Assembly: GCA_029948255.1 (NCBI GenBank)
Contig: JALIZF010001435.1
Span: 48,501 to 112,500 of the forward strand
Direction of reading: 5' to 3'
From: Telmatactis stephensoni
Lineage: Eukaryota > Cnidaria > Anthozoa > Actiniaria > Isophelliidae
DNA length: 64,000 bases
A program made the translations under genes and the position numbers. The stretch's first letter is position 1. Every line of letters begins with the position of its first letter. This document shows, piece by piece, positions 31,244-44,585 of the stretch. The notes under the pieces are model-generated. The model ran no database searches, was not told where the DNA came from, and worked only from the letters and a program-made list of their open reading frames with translations.

Positions 31244-31364
31244 TTTACGTTGAATTTTGTAGTCAAACGTAATCAAAAATCCATAAAGCGAATGTTCCGT
31301 TGGTGAGAAGCAGTTTCCCGTCGAGGCAAATATGGCTTTATAAACAGAAATAAAAAAAAAAAAA

Positions 31365-31560
31365 ACTCGTAGTTCAAAACCATGTGCTTCTTCTTTACTT
31401 GCCGACTACTACGCGCAAGGGATTCTGGTAAATTATATACCTATGGGGGAGGGGTGCGACCATTACACGTGATCCTCCCTGCCGTCTGCCGTTTCCCGTA
31501 TTAAGATACACCGACTACGGACTACGTACTACGGTTGGACGTGTGTGCTTTTTGTCTGGA
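31365..31560 (-). repeat. Putative 5' LTR of the Gypsy element
   Basis: It starts at the CTCGTAGTTCAAAACCATG shared with the left copy and contains GGAGGGGTGCGACC plus tandem ACTACG motifs. The outer boundary is uncertain. Confidence 0.4.
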
Positions 31561-34500
31561 GAACTGGACCGAGTACATAACAGGAGCTCGAAAATTTATA
31601 TCGAAGATAATACACTACAGGAAACAGACTACGGACAATGAAACTTAGGAAGGCAAACTCGTGTTTTAGCACACTTTTTCTGTGTCAGTTTTCGCTAAGA
31701 ATTCCTTCTCTTATGGACAATTTAGCAGATAAACGTCTGGACCTTCTGAGACTACAGAAAGATGATTTTAGTTCGTATTTTATTGCAACATTTGTTTTTA
31801 TTCTGATATACTGGTTATACAATGATTTTTTCCTCAAATTCTTCGATTCAGAGGAATTCAAACTTACAAATAAACAGTTTGTACAAATAACACTAACCTG
31901 CTAGAAAAACTAAAGGGGAAGAGAGTGCTTGGCTTCATTTGTGAAAAGCAATTTGGCGGTATGACAACGAGTAAACACGGCCAAGAGTTTTCCATTGATT
32001 TGAGGTGATAATTCTCCTTAAATTCCGCTAAAACCTAGATAAACTTGTAGTTCGAATGTAGAAAATTAAAAATCGTTGATTTTTCTTCTTTGTTCTGCCA
32101 ATTTTCAGCACCTATTTGTTGTTCCGTAGTCTGTACTTCACGCTACGTGAAATTTTCCGACTTCTCACCGTAGTGAGCTCACGACGGTAGGTGAGATATG
32201 TATGCGTCTCGTTCCAGTCCTAAAGTGCCTCTCGTCCGTAGTACGTGGTCTGTAGTCGGCACATCTTAAGTCCCTAATCTCTCTAATCTTGCATGCATAG
32301 ATCGCAACCACCACAGGAAGCCAAACTGAGAAGCTGCTACAAATCATTATAACTCGATGTTAATCCTATCCACGAGTTATATACGCCATTGGCGGTTTGA
32401 TTTTTTAGAGAAAGATGTTTAACCACTAGAACTGAAATATAAAATATATCATAAATTAGATCCGCACACATTACACAAAATTGATCACCGAGTTTGATGC
32501 ATCCACGTGACTGAACTTAGCTATCTGATTGGTTGTTCAGTTTATGATTAATGAGTTTGAGAATATCTTCAGAGAAAAGAAGGTTGACTAGCAACTTGTA
32601 GGTTTCTATAGACTCGGCTTTGTAAATAACTTTTCTGGCCGGGACCTTTCAAGTAAACCAGACATTAATTAATATCGGGCTAGATGAAGTGTTTATTAAG
32701 ATAATTTTTTTTTGAAACACTAGACGTGAGCTTAAGTGACTTTTTGTTAAACAGGGCTTTTAATGAGTGAATGCCAATGACAACATAGCTTATAGTGCCT
32801 AGTCATTCGAAAGGCTCGCTAGAATATTTTTGATTATTGATTACAAGTCATTCATTCATTATATTTTCAAGGATCAATGCCAGTTTGGTCAGAATTGACA
32901 TGGTGTTGGAACAAAAGAGAATGGGAAAGTAAGACAAAAATCTGCCCAGAGATTAAAAACAGTATGACAAGAAACTTTGTCGGTTCACCTGCTCTCTGAA
33001 AAGTGTGATTGGATTTCGAAATCGTCAGGGGTTCTTCTTTCGTAGCAGGGTGCCTACTGAACGATTCAAGCAGCCAAAATACATTTCTTTGCCAATTAAC
33101 AAATCTTTGCCGGAAAACTAATTTAATGTCTAGTATTAAGACATTTTATCCAAGATGGCTCTTTAGCAGTCTTTATGCAAAGCAATCTGTGATACTTAGA
33201 TCTTTGAGACGCTCTAGCATTCAAACTTCTTCATTTGCAACGTTCTGATTGGGTGTAGATTTTTGATTGATAAGTAAAGCCATTGAAAAACCATTTCAGT
33301 GTTGGCTTTCGGAGCGAGTTGAATGCAATTAAGTTTTGTGAGAAAATCGCATCCAAACGAAAATTATATAGGACTCGTATGAGACTTACGTTTCTAGCAC
33401 TTAGAAGCTCTCTCTAGTTAGGTAAGTATTTAGCTAAAAGAAACTATTTTGAGCCATTTATAATTGATGGCATTTCATATAACATTTTGTACCACTTCAT
33501 CTTTGTTTGCAAAATGGTGACAAGTTCATTCACTATGTTTTCTCAATTTGTGCCAACAACGATCTAATTCATCATAGCTTTTGAATTATCCATGGAAAAT
33601 TCGACTTAAAATTATTCGTCTGTCTTTAATAGTGAATAAAAGTGCCCCTTTTGTGATTTCGAAATTTATTTATCGAAAAAAAAGTTAAAACAAAAGTTAC
33701 ATAGAAACTTAGCCATCCAGACCTTTGCGCCGACTTAGTTGACAAACTGCCTAAATACCTTGATTGCCTTACAAACGTTTGCGGCCGTGACTAAAAACAT
33801 TCATTGAAAATTTGTGCCTTTCAGTGAATATCCAAAGAATTTCAAAAAGCTTTTAGAAGTTCAAAGTTAATATGTAGGTTTTTCTAAAAGTGTACATGAT
33901 TATCTTTTGGATTTTACCTTTTGATATGGCGCTCTAACGCAAATTAATCGCTAGTCATAAGTATTTCATGTTGTCTCTTGACCGTAGAATTGTCTTTCGG
34001 TCAGTTTGTTTTGTTCAATGGCTGAATAGGTGTGTTTCAAACGTTTTAATTAGGTTTTTTTCTTAAGACGCGATGTATCAGTCCTTCTTTATTACTGTTT
34101 GGCGCTATATCCCGATTGATTGGCAATATACAATAAGACTCGCATTATTCGGCCAATTTAGATGGAAAAATCATTGTTTTGAAAAGTTGTGCTGTTGTAT
34201 TTTCATAAGTGATGTATCATTGTTCTGAAAGTTTCAATCAAAGCAATGATTAATTGTCTGGCTTGTAACTTTCGCGTCACTTTCAATCTAGTCGGATTTT
34301 ATTAAAATATATAAAAATCGCACAGCAGTGGGTCATTGGGTTTCATTGCGCCTTTGAAATGCGCTGCAGTGAAGCTTGAGAAATTTGTTGAGAAACCTTG
34401 AGAAACCCTTCTGTCTACACTACGAATCTTCGTCTGAGGGTAAGATATTTCTCTTTAAAATCACACCAAAAACCACATTCAATCATCTATTTAAGAGCAA

Positions 34501-36060
34501 TTTTGATCAAATCGATAGGAATCTGTCAATCTGTAATCATTTTCCGTGGAACTTCATAAGGGAAAGTAGATACTTTGGAAATGAGATTCCATTGATTCAA
34601 GTGCGGCATTATTTACAAATTTCTTTTTTACGTCCGCTGAAAGCTCCCTATCGGCGAATACAATCCACATAAAATGTTCTCTAAGTGTTTTTCCTTTTCA
34701 ACGCGAGAACAAAGCACATGACTCCTTGTTTAATAATATGGCTGTAGGCTCTTGCTGGCTATTTACGCATTCGAAGTAGAGAATCATTAAAGTAAACTGA
34801 GAAAGCAAAAACAAAGCCGATTGAATGAGCACTTTTTGAACTTGAGAACATAGAATAAAATATATAACGAAACGACGCACGAATGAGCAAAATGTCTCTC
34901 GAAAATGTTTTGGATTCGTTGAATCGGTTTCCTTTTTTAGTATATATTCCGCATCGCTTATTATTCCTGTTGTTTCAAAAAACCTCTGATGAAACATCCA
35001 CTCGGTCCGCCGATAACTAAAATAGTGTTATTACTATTCTATTGGTGTCGTGTACAGCTAGGTTAATGGATGTTTACGTTATTAAAACTGTCAGACGAGA
35101 TCTTTTCAGTAAACAGACACAAGATTTTGATCCTTTTCAGTTCATTTAATCCACAATAGACGACAAAATGCCGCCCGGGATAAGTTTTTAACTCATGGAA
35201 ATAGTTTTTTTGGTCATGTTTTTTTGTTGTTAGAACTGGAGCCGTTGAAAGCGTTTATCTCTGTAAACTATGCAAACAGAGTCATAATGAATATACACAA
35301 AAATAAATTAGTCGCATCCATATGGTTTGCTATACAAAGCGCTTCACGGAAGCTTTCATCTTGTGCAACTATTTGAATTCTCACGGATAGCCATCTGTTA
35401 AACGTGATCCCCTGGTGCAATTTGAGAGAACCCAACCAATGAATCGTTTTGTGGTCCGTTTAAAAAGATAGCAGAGAGTAGGGACGCCGGAAGACTGTTT
35501 CGTAGATAAGATGAAGGTGGAGATGTTTCAATTGAATCATTGAGGAAATCCATGATTTTGTCCGAAATTTCGTTGTAAACAAACATAGTCATCCGAACTT
35601 CGCGTTGACCTATCAGTGCTTGTCATTTATTGAAACTCAGCGCCAAACTACTACTCAACTGAGTTCAGTACGACTTTAATATAAAATTAGCCTTACCACT
35701 GGAGTCAGACTCAGGAAAATAGTTTCTATTCCAGTTCGTAATAACTCATTCTATGATGAATAATCACTGAGTATTTCTCTCTGTTGCTGACCCATGGAGA
35801 GAAAGCAATTATGGGTGTTGACAACTAATTCAAAAAGAAAATCTGATTTTTCAAAGTCTACGTAAGTGTTTATGAAGAATTCTCCTTCAGATTTGTAACT
35901 TTGTCTTTACAATATGCCACGTGACGGCTTCGAAATAGGCGCGTTGCATTAAGCCAAGGTCAAACGTCTTAAACAAAATTTATTCATTTGAATTTTTATA
36001 GCCCGTTGTAGTCACGTACTGGCAAAGGAACAATTAAGCAAAAAATTGTAATATCCTCTG
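31561..36060. other. 4.5-kb gene-free stretch
   Basis: No frame with recognisable protein character, no RNA gene and no clear paired repeats. A short frame at 31,638-31,904 has one hydrophobic segment (YFIATFVFILIYWLYNDFFL) but no support as a gene. The sequence is AT-rich with scattered T-runs. Confidence 0.4.
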
Positions 36061-36067
36061 AAATAAT

Positions 36068-36520
36068 CTGTAGATGCTTCCATAGGTTATATAAAATTAC
36101 GTAGTGTATTCGAAATTGAGTTATTGGATGAAGATTTTTATGAAAGCAATGAAGGGCCTTGTAGACTCCGTCTGCGAAAAGAAAAACAAAAAGAATTTGT
36201 AATTTTCTCTTGAGAAGTCAGTAGGTGGTTCTAAGCTGCATTAAGTTTGGTAGCCGGCGCACAATTCAATTTTTGATGAAATTTTTATGAAGAGGATTAC
36301 TGAAGCTGTAATTAACTGTCTCGCAGACTCGTTTCTGACAAAAAAATGAGAAATTATACATTTTTTTCCGAAAAAAAATCAGTAGATGCTTTCAAGGTGT
36401 ATTCAAAAGTCTGAGAGTGTAGAGAGATTAGGTTTTAGGTGAAGTGTTTATGATAGGATTAGAGAAACTACAATTAACCGGCGTCTTGAAGACTCACGTC
36501 TATTTCACACACACACACAA
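36068..36520. repeat. Degenerate tandem array, about 155-bp period, three units
   Basis: Units open with CTGTAGATGCTTCC (36,068), CAGTAGGTGGTTCT (36,219) and CAGTAGATGCTTTC (36,380). Each continues with a GATGAA-TTTTTATGA-like block and ends in an AC/AG-rich stretch with GACTC. Spacing is 151 and 161 bp. The copies are strongly diverged. Confidence 0.6.
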
Positions 36521-37024
36521 ACAGGTTAAAAACATTGGAAGAGAGTTATGAATGTGGCAATTGAAGGAACGTTTAATTATTGTACTCGTCTTTACTCTGC
36601 GGGAGGAAAACAGTTAGCGTTACGGAAGCATCGTGTAAATTCTCTTGATCGTTATATTTTTTGTACAAAATAGGATTTCATGCAGATGGCTGAGATAATT
36701 ACTATTGCAAATGCCGCAGCGCTTAAAGCACAAAACTATAAACAACCACATGGGCAGCAGAACAATGAAATGTTTTATTGGTTCGTCAAATTGCTATAGT
36801 AAATGGTTAGTAGGAAACACGGAAAGAATGATAGAGAAACGAATGGCGAAAGTGGAAAAATAAGAAGAAAATGTAAGACTATAGAGTAGAAGAGAAATTA
36901 TTGGAGAATGGTTTAAAATGGAATAAGGTCAGTGAAATACCGTATTTCTCGGAATAACTCTCTAATACTCCACCCTCCCCTCCCTCATCGCTTCATTTGC
37001 ATAGTATTCTTCACTCGATCGATT

Positions 37025-37172
37025 GCACGGAGCCGGTGAATAGCGCTATCTATTGGATAAATTCTTACCCACTGGATGAAATGATGGCATTTTGTAACTG
37101 ATACATTTATTCACTAGATAAGGCTTTATCCAACGAACAGTGCTATCTACCCTTTGTACAATCGGGGCCACG
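37025..37172. mobile_element. Palindromic MITE with TAGCGCTATC/TTGGATAAA arms
   Basis: The left arm, TAGCGCTATCTATTGGATAA...CCACTGGATGAAA, pairs with the right arm, TTCACTAGATAAGGCTTTATCC...AGTGCTATCTACC. The outer parts are GGAGCC and GGGGCC. The TAGCGCTATC, TGGATAAA and CACTGGAT words recall a MITE type I associate with many animal genomes; this was not checked. Confidence 0.6.
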
Positions 37173-38474
37173 ACAATTACATAGAGTAATACTAGACTGT
37201 TTGTGCTGTTTTTTTAACGGTTGCGGTTTGTTCGAAGAAAAATTCCTTTGGGACACACGTCTCGATAAACGGTGCCCAACACGTCACCCCAATAATCGTT
37301 CTTTAAATCACGCCCACGGACTTGTTAAAAGAAATGTGGTGTTTTCTGTGTGAAAGTTTCACATGTTTTTACATTCGACATGCGTTGCCATAAAAAAAAG
37401 AAATATATTTGTTTTTCTTCTCTTATTACCTTGTGGCGCTAATTTTCTAAAGGAGTTTAATTTTTCGGATTAATAATCTTTTATGCGTTTTGCGAAAGAT
37501 GATAATTTCAGTAAGAATACATTTACAAAATGCTTTGCCAAATTTTACGTTGTCAAGCCATTGCACTTTCAAAAATACTTCGCCGTCCCTGTAACTAAGG
37601 TTAAATGTTCGGAGATGACCGCGTCCTATTTCACGGTACAGAGTTACGAAAGCAAATTTGCCCCACGAAAGGTGGTCAATCTATCATCTGCAACGGAGCT
37701 TGTCACGAGTTACTGATATGGATAAAATAACAGAAAAGATGCGATTAATACAAAGCCCCAGGGCCCATCTCACATTCCTAGCAATAATATTGAATTCCTA
37801 GCTGTTTTTAGTTACTCCAACGAAAGGCTGACACTCTACCTTACGAACAGACGCAATTTTTTCCTTACGGGAGCCGACGAAACTCCCGCAAGAGAAGAAT
37901 AGCGTCTGCTCGCAGGGTACTGAGGGTGTTTTCCATTTAGTGGAACCAACCGGCCAGAACGACCACTTCTTAAATGGCAGCACATTCTCGTATTTATATG
38001 GTCTTACAGATTCATTCATCACTGTAGCTTCCAAACTAACTGATTCACTCACTGATCCCTTTACATTCAAAGCCTCATTTTCAAGTTGGTTCTTAAGTAA
38101 ACCACTGGACCGCTGCCCGTAGGCTCACAGTGATATCATATCAAGGCTGATAATCAAATAAACCGTAAATAAAACTAACTACTGCATATAGGCGTGGTTA
38201 AGTACATAATGGATATATCATTTAGATATGATACGTTTCTACATAAAAAAAACCGTGTTAAACATTTATTATATAACTAGTAAGAACTAGATCGCTTCGG
38301 TCGCGTTTGATTTGGTCATTTGTTCTGCGATAAGAAAAGTCTGATGTGCAACGAGTAATATTTTTAAAATGGGCACAAATCCATTTGGCTACTAATTACA
38401 CTGGACATTTTTTATCGTCTGTAATAGTTAGGAATTGCAATTTCTCGCAAATTTCTAACAATAAATTTCCACTT

Positions 38475-38612
38475 GGGAAAACCTACGTAGCACTAGTTGA
38501 TGTAATATATTCATAAAAATATAATGAATAACACAAAACAATAGAACGAAATACAATAGAATACAATAGATTTATGAATATATTACATCAACTAGTGCTA
38601 TGTAGGTTTCCC
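38475..38612. mobile_element. 138-bp hairpin MITE
   Basis: The 42-bp arms GGGAAAACCTACGTAGCACT... and ...AGTGCTATGTAGGTTTCCC are near-perfect complements around a 54-bp AT-rich loop with ACAATAGAA repeats. Non-coding. Confidence 0.8.
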
Positions 38613-38752
38613 ATTCCCACTTACATATTGTTGTTATTCGTAACGTTTTTGTCCTTAAGATGCACTAGTGGTGAGCTCGGCTTAAATTAATAACATACGT
38701 ACAAGAAACGATCTGTTATCATGACTGTTTCCGTGTTCATTAGCATAAAACA

Positions 38753-38890
38753 ATTTCCATACATCGGTACAGTGGTCACACACAAAGCATGCAAGCGAGG
38801 CTTCAGGGTACAAATTGGAATAATCCTTTGTGTGCACCCTGGAGCCTCGCTTCAATGCTTTGTGTGACCACTGAACTGATGTATGGAAAA
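38753..38890. mobile_element. 138-bp hairpin MITE, second type
   Basis: The arms of about 62 bp (TTTCCATACATCGGTACAGT... and ...ACTGAACTGATGTATGGAAA) are complementary with few mismatches. They include AAGCGAGGCT and a CACACAAAGCAT block on both sides. The loop is under 15 bp. Confidence 0.8.
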
Positions 38891-38964
38891 TGGTGAATTC
38901 TAAATTTCTGCCTATTAGAATTGTAGTTTTTCGTCATTCTGTCCATTTCCAGCAGATGGTTGCT

Positions 38965-39535
38965 GGAAACCAAAGGTGACGGACAATTTTCGATAGGCGA
39001 TAAGCAATAGGCGATATATCATTCCAAGACGGAAAGGAATTATGGGCATACAAAATAAACACGAAGAATCGAGGCCTTTAAAATGGGTTGTGCCGACTGC
39101 AAACCACACTGGTTATATATTTTATTCTGAAAAGCCTTTTTAAGGACGAATAAAGTATAAATAAATCAGTAAATTTGGGGTAGCTCATCACCCTTGCTCG
39201 CAGCCAAGTGCTGAATTACGAAGGGCGCAGCTCAACGTGATCGAGTCGAAGGTTTACAAGGGCGCTTTCATTACGAACAATTGAACAATCACACATTTAC
39301 ATACAAATTTACATACACATACACGTAGCAGCCACCATACGACTCATGTCTGATCACGGAGCACAGCTTGTGTATGTATGTATGTATCTCAACACTAAGC
39401 TCGGTTTATAGGGCGACAATAATACTAAGAAACAAAAGTCATTTCAGCTATTCTTGGATCTTGGAATGACCTATCGCGTATCGAGTATTGACTATCACCT
39501 ATCTCCTTTTCCTATCGCCTTTGGCTCCGACAACT
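38965..39535. mobile_element. 570-bp inverted-repeat element
   Basis: The left end CCAAAGGTGACGG...GGCGATATATCATTCCAAGA and the right end TCTTGGAATGACCTATCGCG...CCTATCGCCTTTGG are diverged inverted copies of about 65 bp. The GCGATAGG/CCTATCGC words recur. The interior has no coding frame and holds a (TATG)n run at 39,375-39,387. Confidence 0.6.
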
Positions 39536-41998
39536 TCATTTGAAATAGTTTCAATTCAACTGTAAACTACTGTAATATATATTTCAATTTTGGGGATAAT
39601 CATGACAGTAGTATTTCAATCTCCCTGAACCACCACTTAGTTAATCAGATGAAAGACTATTTTTCCATCTCTTTTTCTTAATGAGGTTAAGTTGTTTTAA
39701 TCCATTTACAAGTGGATGACATCAGAATACTGTCATCGTACCTGTGTGAGAACTGTTTGCATAGAAATGAGCCGAGGTCTTGCAGGTCTAGACATATTTA
39801 GCTGACAGACCTTGGTTCTTTTCTCAGGACGTCGTAATATTTTCATGTGGAAGAATTACACTAAAAATGCAATATTTGGACAGAGTCTGAGCTAGCGGAA
39901 ATATATCTAATTCCTCTAAAGCCTACAAGTTGATATTTTGCATTTCCAGTTGTACATGCTAAGGTTAGTATTGAACGAAATTAGTTTTTAATCAATATAT
40001 ACCTATGTGTCGCTGGTATTCAGTCGATTAATTGACTCCTATATTAGTATATCTTAAAACTAGTGATGAATATAACACTCCAAATGATTCTTGACTTTGA
40101 AAACCGTTTTCAAATTTCAAGGACTAGATCATCGACTCTTTTCAAAATCTAGCTTCTTCTAGACAACGAATTCGTTTTTCACGTGACCTAAGCTAATTAG
40201 CACAATGGTTGTTTTTAACAAGTATGTTCTTGTTCAGTCTTGTTGAATTATCTGCTACAGCCACGTCTTGTATAGCTTTTCACAACTTTTCGTAACTTTT
40301 CCAAATTGATTCAAGGATATGCGCTTTAGAGTTCAACCCATAAAAAGATTATTACTAAGATTTTGGTTGCCAAGATACAACGCAAGCGCGGGTTTGTTGT
40401 TGATGATTTCGTGGATTTGGTACAATAGAGGCAAATTAGAGTTGGCGACGATCGAAAAGCGTGAATTGCTCGAATCAAGCTACACCAGACCGAAGGTGAT
40501 TTACAGAAGGGAAAACATAGATTACTAAATAAAACCACGACGAAAACATAAATTACTTTTAAAACTATGAGATAATGAAAATATGAACTTATGTTATAAA
40601 TTTAACTGATAAGAACTACACTGAAAACGGTGATATAAGAATGAATATAATAATATACAAGAACTAGTAAATCTAGGATCTAATTAAGGAATTGTGTGAC
40701 GTTTATTAGAATAAGTTTATCTTCGATATTTGTTTCATAAAATCTATCAACGTACGTAAAAGTACCATGTAGAGTGACACACAGCTTATTCCAAACGATG
40801 GCTGTAACATTAAGTGCAGTGCAATGCTCCCCACCTAGTGCAATAATTTGACTTATTATTCTTATGCCTTGTGTTATAATGATAAAAATCCTAGTTTAAC
40901 CTATATTCACTAAAAGTGTACTCCAAGAGATTGTTATGAAACTTATATATATGAAAATGGCATGATGCCCCGCCCTCCTTTGAACGCGTTTTGACGATTC
41001 CATGAAAGAGTATGGTCCGTTTATTGTAGTGAGATAAGTTTAGTTTCAATACGATGTTTCATATAGGAGATAAACACAAAGTGAAAGAACGATTAACACA
41101 AGTAGAATCACGGCACACTGAATCTATTTAGAAAAAATCTGAGTTCGTCCAGATGTGAAATATAGCCATCAGAAGGTCATTGGGGGTTCGTTTCCCATCT
41201 GGAACTCAGCGGAATACATTCTGAGTAGTTTTAGTGCTACTCGAAGTTTGCTTTTCAATGAAAACTTGTTAGCTGCACAGGCAAAATAAAACATATTGAG
41301 TACTTTGTCAGTGATGAGGGGTTAAGCCAACAACACCCCCTCGGAGTACTTCACACATAACGTATATTGACAATAGGGAAATTAGACAAGCACTTGATTG
41401 TCACTTGCTGCAACTTGAACACTTCATCAAACTCTTTGTCAGTCTGAAGTACCCAAGAAATGTTTTCTTTCTTCTCTTATGATCTACAACCGATTTCCGT
41501 AAATAAATCTTGAGTTCTTGAGAGGCTCTGGTTGTTTTGGTCTTCTGGCAGAGTATTTTGAAACTGGAAAAACATGAAAAAGAATAAAAACATCATGCAA
41601 TAGTTGTTAATGAGCTGATCAAATGTTGTTTAAATAAACTGTATTCGATAAACGAAAATCGATAGTCTAACTTTTGAAGAAAACCAACGATACTTTTAAA
41701 AACTCACAATGGGAAATTTCGCAAACCACGGCCGTTGGGTCAGCGGTGGTGCGTTGGGTCTTCACGTTTGGCACACACTATGGGACATGCTTGCAGGGAC
41801 ACGAAGGGAGGTCTCCTCCGGCACTGTGCATTACTTTGGGAACATTTTACAACATAAGATCACAAGTTTGAGTCTTTTTTAGGATAAACTTTTGTTGGAT
41901 CGTGTTTCATTCCAACTAACGTACAATGGGTCAAATACGTAGGTCAAATATACAGGACAGATTTTTGTCTCCGGGATACAATTTTTTCATTGAAAGCA
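39536..41998. other. 2.5-kb gene-free stretch
   Basis: No supported gene, RNA or paired repeats. A B-box-like GGTTCGTTTCCC at 41,190-41,201 is isolated. Confidence 0.35.
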
Positions 41999-42222
41999 GG
42001 GTCGTCGCAAGCCTTGAAAGACTTGAAAAATTTGGGGGGGGGGGGGGGGGCACAAAGTCACTATGCATCACGTGATGCATAATTAACATTTGTTAATTTT
42101 TATTAATTTACCATTTTTCTCTTGCTCTGTTTATTTATTTTTTAATATTTTCAGAAAAACTGGGGGGCATCTGCCCCCCTTCCCCTCCCCTCCCCCAAGC
42201 CCCTGTGGGCGCTACGGTCCTG
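41999..42222. mobile_element. Possible small transposon with G-run and C-rich ends
   Basis: It begins CAGGGTCGTCGC, then a G18-like run, and ends with CCCCTTCCCCTCCCCTCCCC and GCTACGGTCCTG, the near-inverse of the start. The ends are short and imperfect, and no target duplication was found. Confidence 0.35.
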
Positions 42223-42864
42223 GTTTTGTAATTATACTGAGGTAATTCCGTAGAAATAAAACCAAACATAGATTTTTAATCAAACTTCATACAGTTACTA
42301 ACTAAGTTTTAGAGTGCGAATTTCGTGGGTGTGGGTGCTTGGGTGTGTTTAGACAAAAAGTATTTAAAAAAGCTTTAGCCAAGATCTCTTTCAGTGTTTC
42401 CCAAAAAGGCCTGTGTTAGAGTTATCTAGTCTTCTTTTGATGTTTTCAGAACTTGGAACTTTTTTATTTACACTCAATTACAAAATAAAACTGGTTAACA
42501 TAAAGAGAAATAGTTTATAATCGAAAGTTTAAACTCAGAGTTATTTGTCGTAATTTTGCGTATTTTACATTTTGTAAATTGAACGGCATTTGTCATCTAA
42601 ACGGTCACCATCTTTAAAACTTGAAATTGGTCCGTGTGAGCGAGCTCGCGCATGTCAGAATCGTGCGTAGTAGAACGTGCGCAATACAAAACTACAGAAT
42701 TATCTTAATTTACATTATATAGTCTTCCCGATACGCGCGCTCTCATTGGCCGAAAGAGAACGGATCGAGCACAGTTCTGATGTTAGCAGCGCGAGCTCCA
42801 GCTCAAGCGCGCGCGCCTTTTCAATTTTCGTATGGCGAGAATCGAACTTTTTTCTTGAATATTT

Positions 42865-43099
42865 ACTTTGCAATTTAGCAAGTATATAATAAAACAAATA
42901 GAACAGCTTTTTCCGTGCTCTGTTGAGTAATACAGCACTTAGGAAGTACCGAGAGTACTCAAGAAGTGCGGAGAGCACTTGCCTACTTCTCGTGCTCTCT
43001 TTACACTTCTTTTGTGCTCTTTCGTTACTTCTTACGTGCTGTTTTAATGAACCGTACACGGGAAAAGCTGTTCTATTTGTTAAATAAGCCTTGCAAAGT
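42865..43099. mobile_element. Palindromic MITE, 235 bp
   Basis: Arms AACAAATAGAACAGCTTTTT (42,893) and AAAAGCTGTTCTATTTGTT (to 43,081), with weaker outer pairing ACTTTGCAA/TTGCAAAGT. The interior has repeated AGCACTT/AAGTGC and GTGCTCT words and could fold further. Confidence 0.7.
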
Positions 43100-43739
43100 G
43101 CTATGAACAATAGTGGTATAGCGTCATATAAATAAATCATTTATTTGTCTATTTAAACGTGCAGTACACAAGAAGGGAATTGTCTTTGCATCAAGTTCTT
43201 ACGTTGTGTCTCTAGGACATTTCCCTTAATTCGCGATCCTTTCATCATTAGATACAATTATTTCCACAAACATTGAACCGTCCAAAATCATCCAACCTAG
43301 AGACTGAGACCGAAATGGCTGCTGGGTACACTAGTAATATTTGGATTTTCATGTGTTTTATCTACGAATGCGCTGCATAATCACCTCTGGAATTAAAAAA
43401 AACCCATTTGTCTCGATTTCTGTTTGTAACGTCTTTTTTATATCATCTATCAACAGATTTCCCGATGTTTATTTCGGGATCAGCTTCGAATTCTATGTTT
43501 TGAAAGGGTCATGTTTGTGCCAACAGATATATATATATATATGTTCATGGACAATGTAGTTTTTGAGAATCATTGTAGCATATATCATATCACTGTTTTA
43601 GCTTTTTTCCGTGAATGTGTTTTCAACGAGATTTGCTTCAAATCCCCCAAAATGACCAAATTTGCTCTGGCTCAATTTCCATAATCCGTCTCACTTTGTA
43701 ATCGAATCTTTTTTATCTCAAATCCACTTTCAGAATAAT

Positions 43740-43990
43740 CGAAAATGTTTTACTCTGGAGATGTTTTGACTCTTAAGCCATAGTGACTCAAAGTAATTCT
43801 TTCCACTAATACAGAAACCAAAAATAGCCTAGACGGTGCGCATGCGCATAGAAAACGAAGCCTAGTATATTAATGTTAGTGGTGTTCTTAACTCGAGGCA
43901 ATAACCCACTAATTATATCCTTTTAGATGTGCTTCACATATATACCACGCCTTAAGCAACACTTAATGCAGGAAAAGACTAACACATCAT
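43740..43990. repeat. Copy 1 of a diverged direct duplication
   Basis: It shares GATGTTTTGACT, ACTCAAAGTA, AATACAGAAA, GTGCGCATGCGCA and a CTAGTATA...AGTGGT...GTTCTT block, in the same order and orientation, with 45,550-45,765. Identity is about two-thirds by eye. Confidence 0.6.
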
Positions 43991-44585
43991 TAAGATAAAT
44001 TCCTAATAACAATTTCTTTTTTTTTCTCTGGAAAAAAATCTCCCACCATTTGAAAAAAGAAGAGTTTTGATTTACAAAGAAATCCTGTATACTAATTAAC
44101 TACCAAGAGGCCATTCATATTCATTCACTATCTATGTAAGATAGCTTATGCGGGAACGAATACGCAAATGTCACAACCCCGGGAGGGGAGGGGAAGGGGC
44201 GGAGACTTGGTTAGACAATGGTTGGGTAATTGCGGCGCCGTGGTTCAGACCGGAAACACAAAAAATTCGGCCAAAAACCGGAAAAACCAGCATTGTTACG
44301 AATCCTAGATAGGAAAAAGTGCATTTTGAAGGTTTTTTTGATAACTTGGCATTTAAAAATTAATTTTACTTCAAAACCGGTTTTACCCATTTTGCGAGCC
44401 TAAAATCCGGATTAACAATCATCATCTATTAGCATCTAGTATATATTGTGAATAATAACCGCTAAAATGACGTAATAATGAATTTTTACTTCCGGAACAA
44501 GTTCTAGCGGACAACGTTTTCAGGGGAATTTTTTTCTATAAGCGAGAAACAAGGGACATAATATTCGAGACATTAAGCATCACGC

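Larger units (their letters stand above)
24943..31560 (-). mobile_element. Ty3/Gypsy LTR retrotransposon, degenerate
   Basis: Minus-strand order is LTR - gag - MYND finger - protease - RT - RNase H - integrase - LTR. The two LTR-like ends share CTCGTAGTTCAAAACCATG at 24,945 and 31,367 but diverge strongly beyond it, so they are old or come from different subfamilies. The body carries two in-frame nonsense codons, several frameshifts, a deletion of the RT active-site region and a 453-bp MITE insertion. It cannot be autonomous as it stands. No flanking target duplication was established. Confidence 0.85.

Noticed and set aside
31638..31904. 88-residue frame with a hydrophobic segment
   Set aside because: No homology recognised, AT-rich and isolated; a chance frame is as likely.
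33009..33248. Short plus-strand frame in the gene-free tract
   Set aside because: No domain, no splice context, composition like surrounding DNA.
39320..39370. 5S rRNA-like or 5S-derived SINE stretch (GTCTGATCACGGAGCACAG)
   Set aside because: Only about 15 bases resemble 5S rRNA and the flanking helices are absent.
41150..41230. tRNA or tRNA-derived SINE with B-box-like GGTTCGTTTCCC
   Set aside because: No A box, acceptor stem or anticodon arm could be folded.
42715..43140. 141-residue minus-strand frame
   Set aside because: It runs through the palindromic MITE and has no domain or codon character of a gene.
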